Notes: generated by a model not told the origin, from the sequence alone. Positions 17,374-25,852 are shown, counted from the first letter of the stretch. The stretch: 59,905 bases of DNA from an uncultured Angelakisella sp. (GCA_910585525.1 CAJUFR010000010.1:1-59905); one strand, 5' to 3'. A program made the numbers and translations.

Positions 17374-17405
17374 TAAAAGTCCCGGGACATGGTACCCTAA
17401 GCAGG

Positions 17406-17642
17406 GTGATGGATATGCAGACCAAATACGAAAAAGACTTCATCCGCTTCGGCCTGAAGGTGCAGTATTACCGCAAGCTGCGGGGGATGACCCAGGAGGC
17501 GTTTGCGGACAAGGTGGGCATCTCCTGGTCTTACCTTGCCAAGATAGAAAGCCCCACCCGGGCCTTTGGGGTGTCGATGGAAACACTGTTCGCCATCGCC
17601 GAGGGGCTGGAGATACCCGTGTCCAAACTCTTTGAGGAATAG
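17406..17642 (+). CDS. XRE-family helix-turn-helix regulator
   Basis: This 78-residue protein is a single Cro/CI-type helix-turn-helix: FGLKVQYYRKLRGMTQEAFADKVGISWSYLAKIE, followed by SMETLFAIAEGLEIPVSKLFEE. The start is ambiguous between GTG 17406, ATG 17409 and ATG 17415; none has a strong ribosome-binding site. Because its promoter overlaps that of the SLOG gene, it probably controls both itself and that neighbour. Confidence 0.8.
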   Translation: MMDMQTKYEKDFIRFGLKVQYYRKLRGMTQEAFADKVGISWSYLAKIESPTRAFGVSMETLFAIAEGLEIPVSKLFEE

Positions 17643-17644
17643 CA

Positions 17645-17682
17645 AAAAGCCCCGGAGAATGTCCTTCCCCGGGGCTTTTTGC
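17645..17682. terminator. Bidirectional terminator
   Basis: AAAAAGCCCCGG and CCGGGGCTTTTT form a symmetrical hairpin with T tracts on both strands, between the convergent XRE and esterase genes. Confidence 0.85.
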
Positions 17683-17691
17683 TATGCTATT

Positions 17692-18534
17692 TTACCCCTC
17701 CACCCCCGCCATCCAATCCAAGCACCCCCGGTACACCTGCATCCCCTCCGGGTCCGTGGTGTCCCGGTCGAAGTCGTGGGGCAGGTAGTACACCGGCTTC
17801 ATCACCGCCTGGGGGGCCTGGCGGCTCAGGGCCTTGGAGACACGGAAGGGGACGTCCTCGTCGCCGCTGCTGGCGGTGATGAAGAGGGGCGGCAGCCGCC
17901 GGATGTCCTCCGGCGAGAGGGACCAGGCGGGGTCCTCCACCGCCGGGCCGCCCAGCAGCTCCTTCCAGGCCCCCTGCTGCCGGGCGTGGATGTAGAGGGA
18001 GAACCGCTGTGTCTTGGGCCCGGCGGTCACCGGCGCGCCGCCGAAAAACCGCTCCACCAGCCGCCGGGGCACCTCCGGCAGGGTCTTGTAGTAGGGGGAG
18101 GGGGCGGTAACGAAGGGGTCGGCCATGTCGTAGTAGCCGTAAAAGTCCAGCACCCCGGCGGGCTGTGGCACCGGCTGTCCCGCCAGGCTTTTGGCCAGGA
18201 TCAGGGCCAGGTAGGCCCCGGCGGAGCGGCCGAAGAGGAAATACCGCTCCACCCCCTCCTCCTCCAGCAGCCGGAGCCAGCCCTCCAGCACCGCCTGGTG
18301 GATGACGCCGACAGATACCTCCGGGGCCAGGGGGTAGTCCAGGCAGAGGAGGGTGTAGCCCTCCGCCAGGAAGGCGTCGATGTAGGGCCGGGGCAGGTCG
18401 TCCCGCTCCCCGTAGAGCAGGCCGCCCCCGTGGAGGTAGAGGACGGCGGTATGGCGGTCCTGCTCCGTCTCCGGGCGGTGGATGGTGACGCCGCAATCAT
18501 ACCCGGCGGCGTCCACGGTGCGGGTGGTGGTCAT
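17692..18534 (-). CDS. Alpha/beta hydrolase, hormone-sensitive-lipase-type esterase
   Basis: This 280-residue hydrolase has the HGGG oxyanion motif at 35-38 and the nucleophile elbow GRSAG with S104. It has the LDYPLAPE segment typical of the HSL (abhydrolase_3) group, a candidate acid in ASSGDEDVP and a late His in YLPHDFDRD. There is no signal peptide. It starts 24 bp downstream of the second PucR gene on the same strand, so cotranscription is likely. A role in hydrolysing an amide or ester linked to the nearby catabolic genes is possible but unproven. Confidence 0.82.
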   Translation of the reverse strand: MTTTRTVDAAGYDCGVTIHRPETEQDRHTAVLYLHGGGLLYGERDDLPRPYIDAFLAEGYTLLCLDYPLAPEVSVGVIHQAVLEGWLRLLEEEGVERYFLFGRSAGAYLALILAKSLAGQPVPQPAGVLDFYGYYDMADPFVTAPSPYYKTLPEVPRRLVERFFGGAPVTAGPKTQRFSLYIHARQQGAWKELLGGPAVEDPAWSLSPEDIRRLPPLFITASSGDEDVPFRVSKALSRQAPQAVMKPVYYLPHDFDRDTTDPEGMQVYRGCLDWMAGVEG

Positions 18535-18558
18535 GGAACAACATCTCCTGTCCTCTTG

Positions 18559-20157
18559 TTATGGGTGCTCCCCCAGGAGCAGCAGTATCTTGCCGGCCAG
18601 CAGGATCTGTAAAAAATCCTCGGCGTCGTGGATATCCAGGCCGTAGCTTTGCTGCACCCGGGCGGCCCGGTACTGGACCGTCTTGGGGTGCAGGAAAAGG
18701 CGGCGGGCGGTCTTTTGGTAGCTGAGGTTGTTCTCGCACAGCACCACCAGGGTGGTGAGAAGGTCCGGGGCCTCCCGGCGCAGCCGCAGCACCCGGGGGT
18801 CGATGTAGCCCTCCAGCTGGGCAGGGGTCTCCGCCTCCAGGAACAGTTTGTAGGCCCCCAGATCCTCGTACCGCAGGCACTGGCTTTCGCCCCGGTGGTG
18901 GCCGAACAGCCGGTAGATATCCATCGCCTCCCGGTTCCGGGCGGGGATGGCGTACCGGTCGCCGCTCTGGCTCAGGGCGGCCAGGTAGGTGAAGGGGGGC
19001 AGCGTGTCCTTTTGGGACAGTTCCTCCAGCAGAGGGGCCACCTCCTGGGGGCGGAGCAGCCGGGCGGGGCCGGCGCAGCTGTGGAGGAAGATGATCTGGT
19101 CGTTGTTCTCAAAGTAGGCCAGGCCCGGCCAGGCGGATTTGACCTGGCGGCGGACCGCCAGCATCACCTGGGCCCGGCGGGACTCCTCCTGGGGGGACAG
19201 CTGGACGCTGACCAGCAGCACCTGGTAGTGGGTCCCCCGGTCCAGCCCCAGTTCCGCCAGCACCCCGTCCACCCGCTCCCGGGAGGGGTAGCGCCCCCCC
19301 AGCAGGTCGTGGACGGCGTTGTTGTTCTGGATGAACAGCTTCTGGTCGATGGCGTTCTGCTTGAGTATCTCCATTTGCAGCAGGCTGACCACGTTCTCGA
19401 TGGTCATGATGTGGATGGGGTCGAAGGCGCGGGGGCCGTTGTGGATGACCAGGGTGTAGCTGCCCCCGTCGGAGCTGGGCACCGGCACCGCCAGGGCGGC
19501 GGCGGAAAAACCGCTGTCGTAGTCCAGCACCGCCTGGCAGTATTGGTAATGCTGGTACCGGTCGGGGGCCAGTTCCTCCAGGACGATGCGAACAAAGGCG
19601 CTTTGGGCCGGGTCGGAGCCCACCCGGCGGTCCCTGCCGTTGTCCAGGAAGGTGGCGTCGGCGTGGAGGGCGTTTTTCAGGTACCGGAGGATCTCCGCCA
19701 CCGTGGGCTGGCGCAGGGCCAGGGCCATCATCTGGTGGTGGACCTCAAAGAAGTGGTTCAGCAGGGTGAGGTTGGAATCCAGTATCTGCCCCAGCACGTC
19801 CATCAGGATGGATTCGTATTTTACCTCCTTGGGTATCTCCAGCAGGGGGATGCCGTACCGGCCGCAGAGGGCGGCCACCGACTGGGGGGCGCTGTTCACC
19901 AGCCGCTCCGCCTTAAAGACGATGCCGCTGATGCCGATGGCGGAAAGTTTTGCAAAAAAGCCCTCCAACTCCTCCCCGGTCAGGTCCCGCAGGGCGTAGA
20001 AGCTGGTGATGAGCAGCTGCCCCTCACGGCCCCAGTTCTCGATGTCGGTGGCCTCCAGCACCATGGCGCCGGTGATGGCGTTGCCCAGCCCCCCCTGCCC
20101 CGCCACCACCCGGGCGGCGGAAAGGGAAGCCAGCTGCATCGCTTCCGATACGGTCAT
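18559..20157 (-). CDS. PucR-family transcriptional regulator (oxamate carbamoyltransferase locus)
   Basis: This 532-residue regulator has an N-terminal PucR sensor domain (MTVSEAMQLASLSAARVVAG to about 130), a middle ligand-sensing region and the CdaR-type C-terminal helix-turn-helix (LVVLCENNLSYQKTARRLFLHPKTVQYRAARVQQ, about 465-500). It is divergent from the fdrA-type operon with a 234-bp control region, the usual arrangement for a PucR activator and its target. It is only distantly similar to the 15046-16725 paralogue. The predicted effector is an oxalurate/allantoin-type intermediate, by analogy with PucR and AllS-type control. Confidence 0.88.
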   Translation of the reverse strand: MTVSEAMQLASLSAARVVAGQGGLGNAITGAMVLEATDIENWGREGQLLITSFYALRDLTGEELEGFFAKLSAIGISGIVFKAERLVNSAPQSVAALCGRYGIPLLEIPKEVKYESILMDVLGQILDSNLTLLNHFFEVHHQMMALALRQPTVAEILRYLKNALHADATFLDNGRDRRVGSDPAQSAFVRIVLEELAPDRYQHYQYCQAVLDYDSGFSAAALAVPVPSSDGGSYTLVIHNGPRAFDPIHIMTIENVVSLLQMEILKQNAIDQKLFIQNNNAVHDLLGGRYPSRERVDGVLAELGLDRGTHYQVLLVSVQLSPQEESRRAQVMLAVRRQVKSAWPGLAYFENNDQIIFLHSCAGPARLLRPQEVAPLLEELSQKDTLPPFTYLAALSQSGDRYAIPARNREAMDIYRLFGHHRGESQCLRYEDLGAYKLFLEAETPAQLEGYIDPRVLRLRREAPDLLTTLVVLCENNLSYQKTARRLFLHPKTVQYRAARVQQSYGLDIHDAEDFLQILLAGKILLLLGEHP

Positions 20158-20184
20158 AGGCCCGCCCTCCTTTCTATCTCCCCC

Positions 20185-20214
20185 ATTATCTCATGTTTTT
20201 TGTACAAATGGCAA
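20185..20214 (-). promoter_or_regulatory. Promoter of the second PucR gene
   Basis: Minus-strand TTGCCA, 18 bp and GATAAT lie 28 bp before the start codon. Confidence 0.6.
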
Positions 20215-20243
20215 GGGGTTTTGTTGAGACACCCGGCAGCCGG

Positions 20244-20310
20244 GGATAAATTTTGCGGAAAAGTTTATCCCATTGGCCAAATGCCGTCCCCTGGCGGGAC
20301 ATGCTATAAT
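20244..20310 (+). promoter_or_regulatory. Activator-type control region of the fdrA-type operon
   Basis: The extended -10 ATGCTATAAT ends at 20310, but the -35 position (TGCCGT) is poor. Centred about 60 bp upstream of the expected start site is a perfect 7-bp inverted repeat, GGATAAA-N13-TTTATCC (20244-20270). A second inverted repeat, GTCCC-N5-GGGAC (20287-20301), lies in the spacer. A weak -35 with an upstream palindrome fits activation by the divergent PucR protein. Confidence 0.5.
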
Positions 20311-20391
20311 GGATGCGTACCCAAAAGGAAGGAGAGAGCTTTTTGGGCTGTGTTTTGGCCGCCATAGATAAAAATTAGGAGGCTTGCGCAA

Positions 20392-23388
20392 ATGCTGTTT
20401 ACGGTCGTAAAACAGAACACCTACCAGGATTCCATCAATCTGATGCTGCTCACCAACCGCATCAACACCCTGGAGGGTGTCATCCAAAGCTCTATCATGA
20501 TGGGCACCGACGCCAACAAGGATATCTTCCGCAACACCGGCCTGCTCACCCCGGAGGCCGAGGCCGCCAACCCCAGCGATATGGTCATCGTGGTGGAGGC
20601 GGAGGACCGGAAGATCGTGGAACTGGTGCTGGAGGAGACCACCGCCTTCCTCAACGACCTTTCGGTGAAAAAGCAGAAAAACGACCTCAAGGAGGCCACC
20701 AGCTGGGAGGAAGCCGCCGAGATGCTCCCCGACGCCAACCTGGCCCTCTTTTCCACCCCCGGGGAGTACACCGCCCCGGAGATCGAGCGGGCCCTGGACA
20801 TGGGGCTCCACGTCTTTTCCTTCTCCGACAACATCGCCCTGGAGGATGAGATCCGCCTCAAGCAGAAGGCCCACGACAAGGGGCTGCTGTTCATGGGCCC
20901 CGACTGCGGCACCGGCATCATCTCCAGCATCCCGGTGGCCTTCACCAACGTGGTGAAGCCCGGCAACATCGGCATCGTGGGGGCCTCCGGCACCGGCATC
21001 CAGGAGGTCACCGCCGTCATCGACCGGCTGGGGGGCGGCGTGGTCCACGCCATCGGCACCGGCGGCCGTGACCTTAACGAGAAGGTGGGGGCCATCACCG
21101 TCAAGGACGCCATCATCGGCCTGGAGAACCACGACCCCACCGACGTCATCGTGGTCATCTCCAAGCCCCCGGCAAAGGCGGTGCGGGACGAGGTGGTGGA
21201 ACTGCTGCAAAAGGTCACCAAGCCTGTGGTGGCCATCTTCCTGGGGGAGAAGCCGGAGGCCCACCAGGGCCATGTCTACCTGGCCCACACCCTGGAGGAG
21301 ACCGCCAGGATCGCGGTGGATCTGGCCAACGGCGCCGCCGTCAGGAAAAACTACTGCGAGCCCCTTTCCGTCACCTGCGGCAAGACCCTGGCCCCGGAAA
21401 AGACGGTGAAGGGCCTCTACTCCGGCGGCACCCTGGCCGCCGAAGCCGCCATGCTCATCTCCGAGGCCCTGGACCTGGGCGGGCTCATCAAGGAGGAGGG
21501 CTATATGCTCAAATCCGGCGGCTACGAGGTGGTGGACCTGGGGGATGATATCTACACCCAGGGCAAGCCCCACCCCATGATCGACCCCGAGGTGCGCATC
21601 AAAAAAATCAAGGAATGCGCCGCCCAGGCCGACACCGGCGTCATCCTGCTGGACTGCATGCTGGGCTACGGCTGCCATCCCGATATGGCCGCCGCCCTGG
21701 CCCCGGTCATCCGGGAGTCGCTGGACAAGGCCAAGGCCGAGGGCCGGGAGCTCTACTTTGTGGGCTCGGTCTGCGGCACCGAGCAGGACCCACAGGATTA
21801 CCACCGGTCGGTGCAGACCCTCCGGGAGTGCGGCGTCCTGGTGGAGACCAGCAACGCCCGGGCCATCCGCCTTGCCCTGGAGTTGAAGGGCATCCACTAC
21901 ACCGAGGCGGACCGGGAGACCGTCCCCTACACCCTGGCCGACAACAGCCCCCTGCCCGTCCCCAGCGACGCCGTGATGGAACTGCTGAACACCAAGCCCC
22001 GGATCATCAACGTGGGTGTGGAGAGTTTCAACGATTCCCTCCGGGCCTTTGGCGGCAGGTCGGTGCAGTACAACTGGAAGCCCCTGGCCGGGGGCAACAA
22101 GCGGATGATCTACCTGCTGGGCAAGATCGCCCAGCACCAGGAGATCGACGCCATGAACCAGAAGGTCATCCAACGGTTCCGGGACGCCCAGCCCTTCCTG
22201 GTGGACGTGGTCCCCGCCAAGAGCGTCATCCCCGAACTCAACGGCAAGGTGCTGCTCCACGCCGGTCCCCCCATCCAGTACGGGGAGATGACCGGCCCCA
22301 TGCAGGGCTCCTGCGTGGGGGCCGCCCTCTTTGAGGGCTGGGCCAAGGACGAGGAGGAGGCCCGGGCGCTGCTGGCCTCGGGGGAGGTCACCTACATCCC
22401 CTGCCACCATGTCCACGCCGTGGGCCCCATGGGGGGCATCACCAGCGCCAACATGCCGGTGCTGGTGGTGAAGAACCGCCTGGATGACACCGTGGCCTAC
22501 TGCACCATGAACGAGGGCATCGGCAAGGTGCTGCGGTTCGGCGCCTTCTCCCAGGAGGTGGTGGACCGCCTGTCCTGGATGAGGGACGTGCTGGGCCCGG
22601 TGCTCAGTGACGCCCTGCGCCTTACCGAGGACGGCATCAACCTCAACGTCATCATCGCCAAGGCGGTGACCATGGGGGACGAGTTCCACCAGCGCAACAT
22701 CGCCGCCACCCTGGTGTTCCTCAAGGAGATCGTGCCCATGATCCTCCGGGTGGACCGCCCCGAGGCGGAAAAGCAGCAGGTGGTGCAGTTCCTGGCCGAT
22801 ACCGACCAGTTCTTCCTCAACATCATGATGGCCACCGGCAAGTCCATCGCCGACTGCGCCCGGAAGGTCCAGGAGGGCTGCATCGTCACCACCATGACCC
22901 GCAACGGCCGGAACTTCGGCGTGCGCATCAGCGGCATGGGGGACCAGTGGTTCACCGCCCCGGTGAACACCCCCAAGGGCCTTTACTTCACCGGCTTCTC
23001 CGAGGAGGACGGCAACCCCGACATCGGCGACAGCGCCATCACCGAGACGGTGGGGGTGGGGGGGATGGCCATGGTGGCCGCCCCCGGCGTCACCCGGTTC
23101 GTGGGGGCGGGCGGCTTTGACGACGCCTTGGCCGTCAGCAACGAGCAGGAGAAGATCTGCGTCACCCACAACCCCAACTGGACCATCCCCACCTGGGACT
23201 TTAAGGGCACCTGCCTTGGCATCGATATCCGCAAGGTGGTGGCCACCGGCATCACCCCCCTTATCAACACCGGCATCGCCCACAAGAAAGCGGGCATCGG
23301 CCAGGTAGGCGCCGGCACCGTCCGGGCCCCGCTGGCCTGCTTCGAAAAGGCCCTGGAGGCCTACGCCAAAAAGCTGGGCATCGAGTAA
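20392..23388 (+). CDS. fdrA: Fused oxamate carbamoyltransferase subunits, FdrA(AllF)-AllG
   Basis: This 998-residue protein joins two proteins that are separate in E. coli. Residues 1 to about 583 match FdrA/AllF: the QDSINLMLLTNRI start, a FSDNIALEDEIRLKQKA segment, MGPDCGT, the CoA-binding-like loop GASGTGIQE (197-205), IYTQGKPHPMID and WKPLAGGNK. Residues about 586-998 match AllG/YlbE (DUF1116): LLHAGPPIQYGEMTGPMQG, FIPCHH-like YIPCHHVHAVGPMGGI, TMGDEFHQRNIA and GAGTVRAPLACFE. With AllH these subunits form oxamate carbamoyltransferase, which converts oxalurate and phosphate to oxamate and carbamoyl phosphate. The stop overlaps the allH start by one base (TAATG), so translation is coupled. 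Single-chain fusion is unusual. Confidence 0.9.
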   Translation: MLFTVVKQNTYQDSINLMLLTNRINTLEGVIQSSIMMGTDANKDIFRNTGLLTPEAEAANPSDMVIVVEAEDRKIVELVLEETTAFLNDLSVKKQKNDLKEATSWEEAAEMLPDANLALFSTPGEYTAPEIERALDMGLHVFSFSDNIALEDEIRLKQKAHDKGLLFMGPDCGTGIISSIPVAFTNVVKPGNIGIVGASGTGIQEVTAVIDRLGGGVVHAIGTGGRDLNEKVGAITVKDAIIGLENHDPTDVIVVISKPPAKAVRDEVVELLQKVTKPVVAIFLGEKPEAHQGHVYLAHTLEETARIAVDLANGAAVRKNYCEPLSVTCGKTLAPEKTVKGLYSGGTLAAEAAMLISEALDLGGLIKEEGYMLKSGGYEVVDLGDDIYTQGKPHPMIDPEVRIKKIKECAAQADTGVILLDCMLGYGCHPDMAAALAPVIRESLDKAKAEGRELYFVGSVCGTEQDPQDYHRSVQTLRECGVLVETSNARAIRLALELKGIHYTEADRETVPYTLADNSPLPVPSDAVMELLNTKPRIINVGVESFNDSLRAFGGRSVQYNWKPLAGGNKRMIYLLGKIAQHQEIDAMNQKVIQRFRDAQPFLVDVVPAKSVIPELNGKVLLHAGPPIQYGEMTGPMQGSCVGAALFEGWAKDEEEARALLASGEVTYIPCHHVHAVGPMGGITSANMPVLVVKNRLDDTVAYCTMNEGIGKVLRFGAFSQEVVDRLSWMRDVLGPVLSDALRLTEDGINLNVIIAKAVTMGDEFHQRNIAATLVFLKEIVPMILRVDRPEAEKQQVVQFLADTDQFFLNIMMATGKSIADCARKVQEGCIVTTMTRNGRNFGVRISGMGDQWFTAPVNTPKGLYFTGFSEEDGNPDIGDSAITETVGVGGMAMVAAPGVTRFVGAGGFDDALAVSNEQEKICVTHNPNWTIPTWDFKGTCLGIDIRKVVATGITPLINTGIAHKKAGIGQVGAGTVRAPLACFEKALEAYAKKLGIE

Positions 23389-24203
23389 TGACCATGACCG
23401 AAACGGTCAGCAGCTATTTCCTCCGGCGGGTGCCGGAGCGAGGGGCGGGGGAGGTCCACAGCGTGTTCCGCTCCAGCCTTAACGTGATGGCGGAGGGCTT
23501 TCTGGTCCATTTGGGCGGCGGCGATGCCCCCCTCTCCTGTCTTGGCATCAATATGGACCCCGGACGGATGGGGGCGCTGCTGCCCCGGGTCCGTCCGGGG
23601 GACCGGGCCGTTTTTCGGGACGGCACCCTGCGTATCTACGACCGGGAGGGGGTGTCGCTCATCCCCTACCGGGAGTTTGCCACCGTCCCCCTGGAACTGC
23701 CCCGCTGTTCGCCGCCGCCCCCTTCCCTGCTCCGCGCCCTGGAGGACCTGGGGCTGGAGGACCGGGTGGGCATCCCGGTGGACAGCCGCCTGGAGACGGC
23801 GCTGGCCACCCTCCGCCAGCCCTCCCCGCCGGAGGACCGGCTGGCGGAGACCATCGGCTTTTTGGCCGGCCGGGGCAAGGGGCTGACCCCCAGCGGCGAC
23901 GATATCCTCATGGGCTACGGGGCGGGACTCTGGGCCTGGGGGGAGCCGGGGCCCTTCTGCCATGCTATGGAGAAGGTGCTCCGGTCACAGCGCACCACCG
24001 ATGTCAGCGCCGCCTACCTGGCGGCGCTGAGGGAGGGCTGCGCCAACCAGGACTTCTGCCAGCTGCTCCAGGCGGCGGGAGCGGGGGAGGAAGCCACCTT
24101 CCCCGCCCTCCTGGAGACCATCAGCCGCCACGGCCACACCTCCGGCTGGGACAGCCTGCTGGGGCTGCGGACAGCGGTCCAGGCCATCCCCCCGGCTACC
24201 TGA
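23388..24203 (+). CDS. allH: Oxamate carbamoyltransferase subunit AllH (DUF2877)
   Basis: This 271-residue protein matches the YlbF/AllH (DUF2877) family, the third subunit of oxamate carbamoyltransferase. The signature GRGKGLTPSGDDILMGYGAGLWAW lies at about 161-184, with G165 to D172 as the phosphate-loop-like core. Other family marks are the early VHSVFRSSLNVM segment, RTTDVSAAYLAALREG and the final HGHTSGWDSLLG. It begins in the TAATG stop/start overlap with the fused AllF-AllG gene. Its end overlaps a convergent membrane-protein gene by 8 bp. Confidence 0.88.
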   Translation: MTMTETVSSYFLRRVPERGAGEVHSVFRSSLNVMAEGFLVHLGGGDAPLSCLGINMDPGRMGALLPRVRPGDRAVFRDGTLRIYDREGVSLIPYREFATVPLELPRCSPPPPSLLRALEDLGLEDRVGIPVDSRLETALATLRQPSPPEDRLAETIGFLAGRGKGLTPSGDDILMGYGAGLWAWGEPGPFCHAMEKVLRSQRTTDVSAAYLAALREGCANQDFCQLLQAAGAGEEATFPALLETISRHGHTSGWDSLLGLRTAVQAIPPAT

Positions 24204-24759
24204 CCGACCGCAGATAAGCGTCGATATCCTTCCGCAGCTGGGAACGCTTGCCGGTCCCGGTGAACAGCCTTTTTAACGGCTCCACCACCAAAAGGGTGCC
24301 ATTCACCGTTTCGTAGGAAAGCCGGATATGGAAATAATTGATCTGCTCGATGATGGCCGCAAGATACAGAAGGGCCCCGGCGGCGATCCCGCCCCCGTCC
24401 GCCTTTGCGGCGATGGCGGTGACCATCACCGGCAGGTAGGCCGCCAGCAGCACAACATTGAGCCACCTCAGCCGGGAATAGATCCGGCCGATCTGGACAC
24501 GGCTCAACGCCTTTTCCCGCTTTACCAGCTTCAGTTTATTGCGCCAGTAGAAGCTGCCCTCCAGCACGATGACAGAAAACACCAGCAGCGGATAAAAGGA
24601 GACCCAGTTCAGCCGGAACGCCTTTTCCCCAAGGTCCATATCCAGGATGTACTTTGTGGCAAAATACAGCCCCGCCACCATCAGCACGCCGTATATCTCG
24701 TAGTCCGCCAGGAATTTCAGTTCCTTTTCGATGGGTCTTTTCTTGAGCTGCTTTGTCAT
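24196..24759 (-). CDS. Unknown four-helix membrane protein
   Basis: The 187-residue product has about four hydrophobic segments (YGVLMVAGLYFATKYIL, WVSFYPLLVFSVIVLEG, WLNVVLLAAYLPVMVTAIA, IAAGALLYLAAIIEQIN) separated by Lys/Arg-rich loops. The ATG at 24759 is used because GGAAAGGAGC lies just before it; an in-frame ATG at 24792 does not have one. It sits opposite to, and between, allH and the carbamate kinase gene. Its GC content is slightly lower than theirs. No family was recognised and no link to carbamoyl metabolism can be claimed. Confidence 0.7.
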   Translation of the reverse strand: MTKQLKKRPIEKELKFLADYEIYGVLMVAGLYFATKYILDMDLGEKAFRLNWVSFYPLLVFSVIVLEGSFYWRNKLKLVKREKALSRVQIGRIYSRLRWLNVVLLAAYLPVMVTAIAAKADGGGIAAGALLYLAAIIEQINYFHIRLSYETVNGTLLVVEPLKRLFTGTGKRSQLRKDIDAYLRSVR

Positions 24760-24797
24760 ATCATTTTTGCTCCTTTCCAGGCTTTGGTCCACTTTAG

Positions 24798-24824
24798 ATT
24801 ATAACACAGAAGCGCAAGCCGCAA
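24798..24824 (-). promoter_or_regulatory. Promoter region of the membrane-protein gene sharing a 15-mer with the MATE promoter
   Basis: Minus-strand TATAAT is at 24798-24803, preceded by TTGCGGCTTGCGCTT. The same 15-mer precedes the TATAAT of the MATE gene at 27369-27398, although the spacing differs by three bases. Confidence 0.45.
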
Positions 24825-24838
24825 CAACGACCTGGCAC

Positions 24839-24867
24839 TGGACAGCTAATGTTTTTTCTGGTATACT
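24839..24867 (+). promoter_or_regulatory. Promoter of carbamate kinase gene
   Basis: TGGACA, 17 bp and TATACT with an upstream TG lie 40 bp before the arcC start codon. Confidence 0.65.
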
Positions 24868-24907
24868 AAAAAATGTTAAACCCCATTACATCAAAAGGAG
24901 AAGCACC

Positions 24908-25837
24908 ATGTCTAAAATCGTCATCGCCCTGGGGGGCAACGCCCTGGGGAACACCCCCGCCGAACAGCTGGAACTGGTACGCCAGACCGCAAAGCCCATC
25001 GTGGACCTGATCGAGGCTGGCAACCAGGTGGTCATCGCCCACGGCAACGGCCCCCAGGTGGGGATGATCAACCTGGGGATGAGCACCGCCGCCGAGGCCG
25101 GGGCCATCAAGTCCGACATGCCTTTCCCCGAGTGCGGGGCCATGAGCCAGGGGTACATCGGCTACCACCTGCAGAACAGCATCGGCAACGAGTTGGCCGC
25201 CCGGGGCATCCAGAAGGATGTGGTGACGGTGGTGACCCAGGTGCTGGTGGACGAAAACGACCCCGCCTTCCAGAAGCCCTCCAAGCCCATCGGGGCCTTC
25301 TACGACAAGGAGACTGCCGACCGCATCGCCGCCGAAAAGGGCTACACCATGGTGGAGGACGCCGGCCGTGGCTACCGCCAGGTGGTCCCCAGCCCCAAGC
25401 CGGTGGACGTGGTGGAGAAAAACGTGGTGGACCGGCTGGTGGACAGCGGCTGCGTCGTCATCACCGTGGGGGGCGGCGGCATCCCGGTGATCCGCAAGGA
25501 GGGACGGCTGGCAGGCACCCCGGCGGTCATCGACAAGGACTTCGCCTCCGCCAAGCTGGCCGAACTTATCCGGGCCGACAAGCTGGTGGTACTGACGGCG
25601 GTGGACCGGGTGGCTATCCACTGGGGCAAGCCGGAGCAGCAGTCCCTGGCCCAGATGTCCATCACCGAGGCGGAACGGTACTGCGGCGAGGGCCACTTCG
25701 CCCCCGGCAGCATGCTGCCCAAGGTCCAGGCGGCCATCTCCTTCGCCCGGTCCGGCGGCGACGCCATCATCGCCAGCCTGGAGAACGCCGCTGCGGCCCT
25801 CCGGGGGGAGAGCGGCACCCGGATCTATCGGGACTGA
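24908..25837 (+). CDS. arcC: Carbamate kinase
   Basis: Carbamate kinase converts carbamoyl phosphate and ADP to ATP, ammonia and CO2. The 309-residue product has the family's KIVIALGGNAL start, IAHGNGPQVG (about 43-52), the ECGAMSQGYIGYHLQN active-site segment, GGGGIPVI and the DKDFASAKLAELI nucleotide-binding region. The length is typical. GGAGAAGC precedes the ATG. No arginine deiminase or ornithine carbamoyltransferase is nearby; the adjacent oxamate carbamoyltransferase genes make oxalurate-derived carbamoyl phosphate the likely substrate source. It has its own promoter and terminator. Confidence 0.95.
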   Translation: MSKIVIALGGNALGNTPAEQLELVRQTAKPIVDLIEAGNQVVIAHGNGPQVGMINLGMSTAAEAGAIKSDMPFPECGAMSQGYIGYHLQNSIGNELAARGIQKDVVTVVTQVLVDENDPAFQKPSKPIGAFYDKETADRIAAEKGYTMVEDAGRGYRQVVPSPKPVDVVEKNVVDRLVDSGCVVITVGGGGIPVIRKEGRLAGTPAVIDKDFASAKLAELIRADKLVVLTAVDRVAIHWGKPEQQSLAQMSITEAERYCGEGHFAPGSMLPKVQAAISFARSGGDAIIASLENAAAALRGESGTRIYRD

Positions 25838-25852
25838 TCCATATAAACACAA

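Noticed and set aside
9579..20301. The shared 13-mer CCCGCCAGGGGAC near 9579 and (reverse strand) near 20288, considered as a common operator
   Set aside because: Only two copies, GC-rich and in different positions relative to promoters; chance similarity in this composition is likely.
20191..23283. A very long minus-strand open frame (about 1030 codons) opposite the AllF-AllG gene
   Set aside because: It is the antisense shadow of a GC-rich gene: His/Gly/Val/Asp-rich low-complexity translation, no ribosome-binding site and no family motif. The plus strand carries clear FdrA and DUF1116 motifs.
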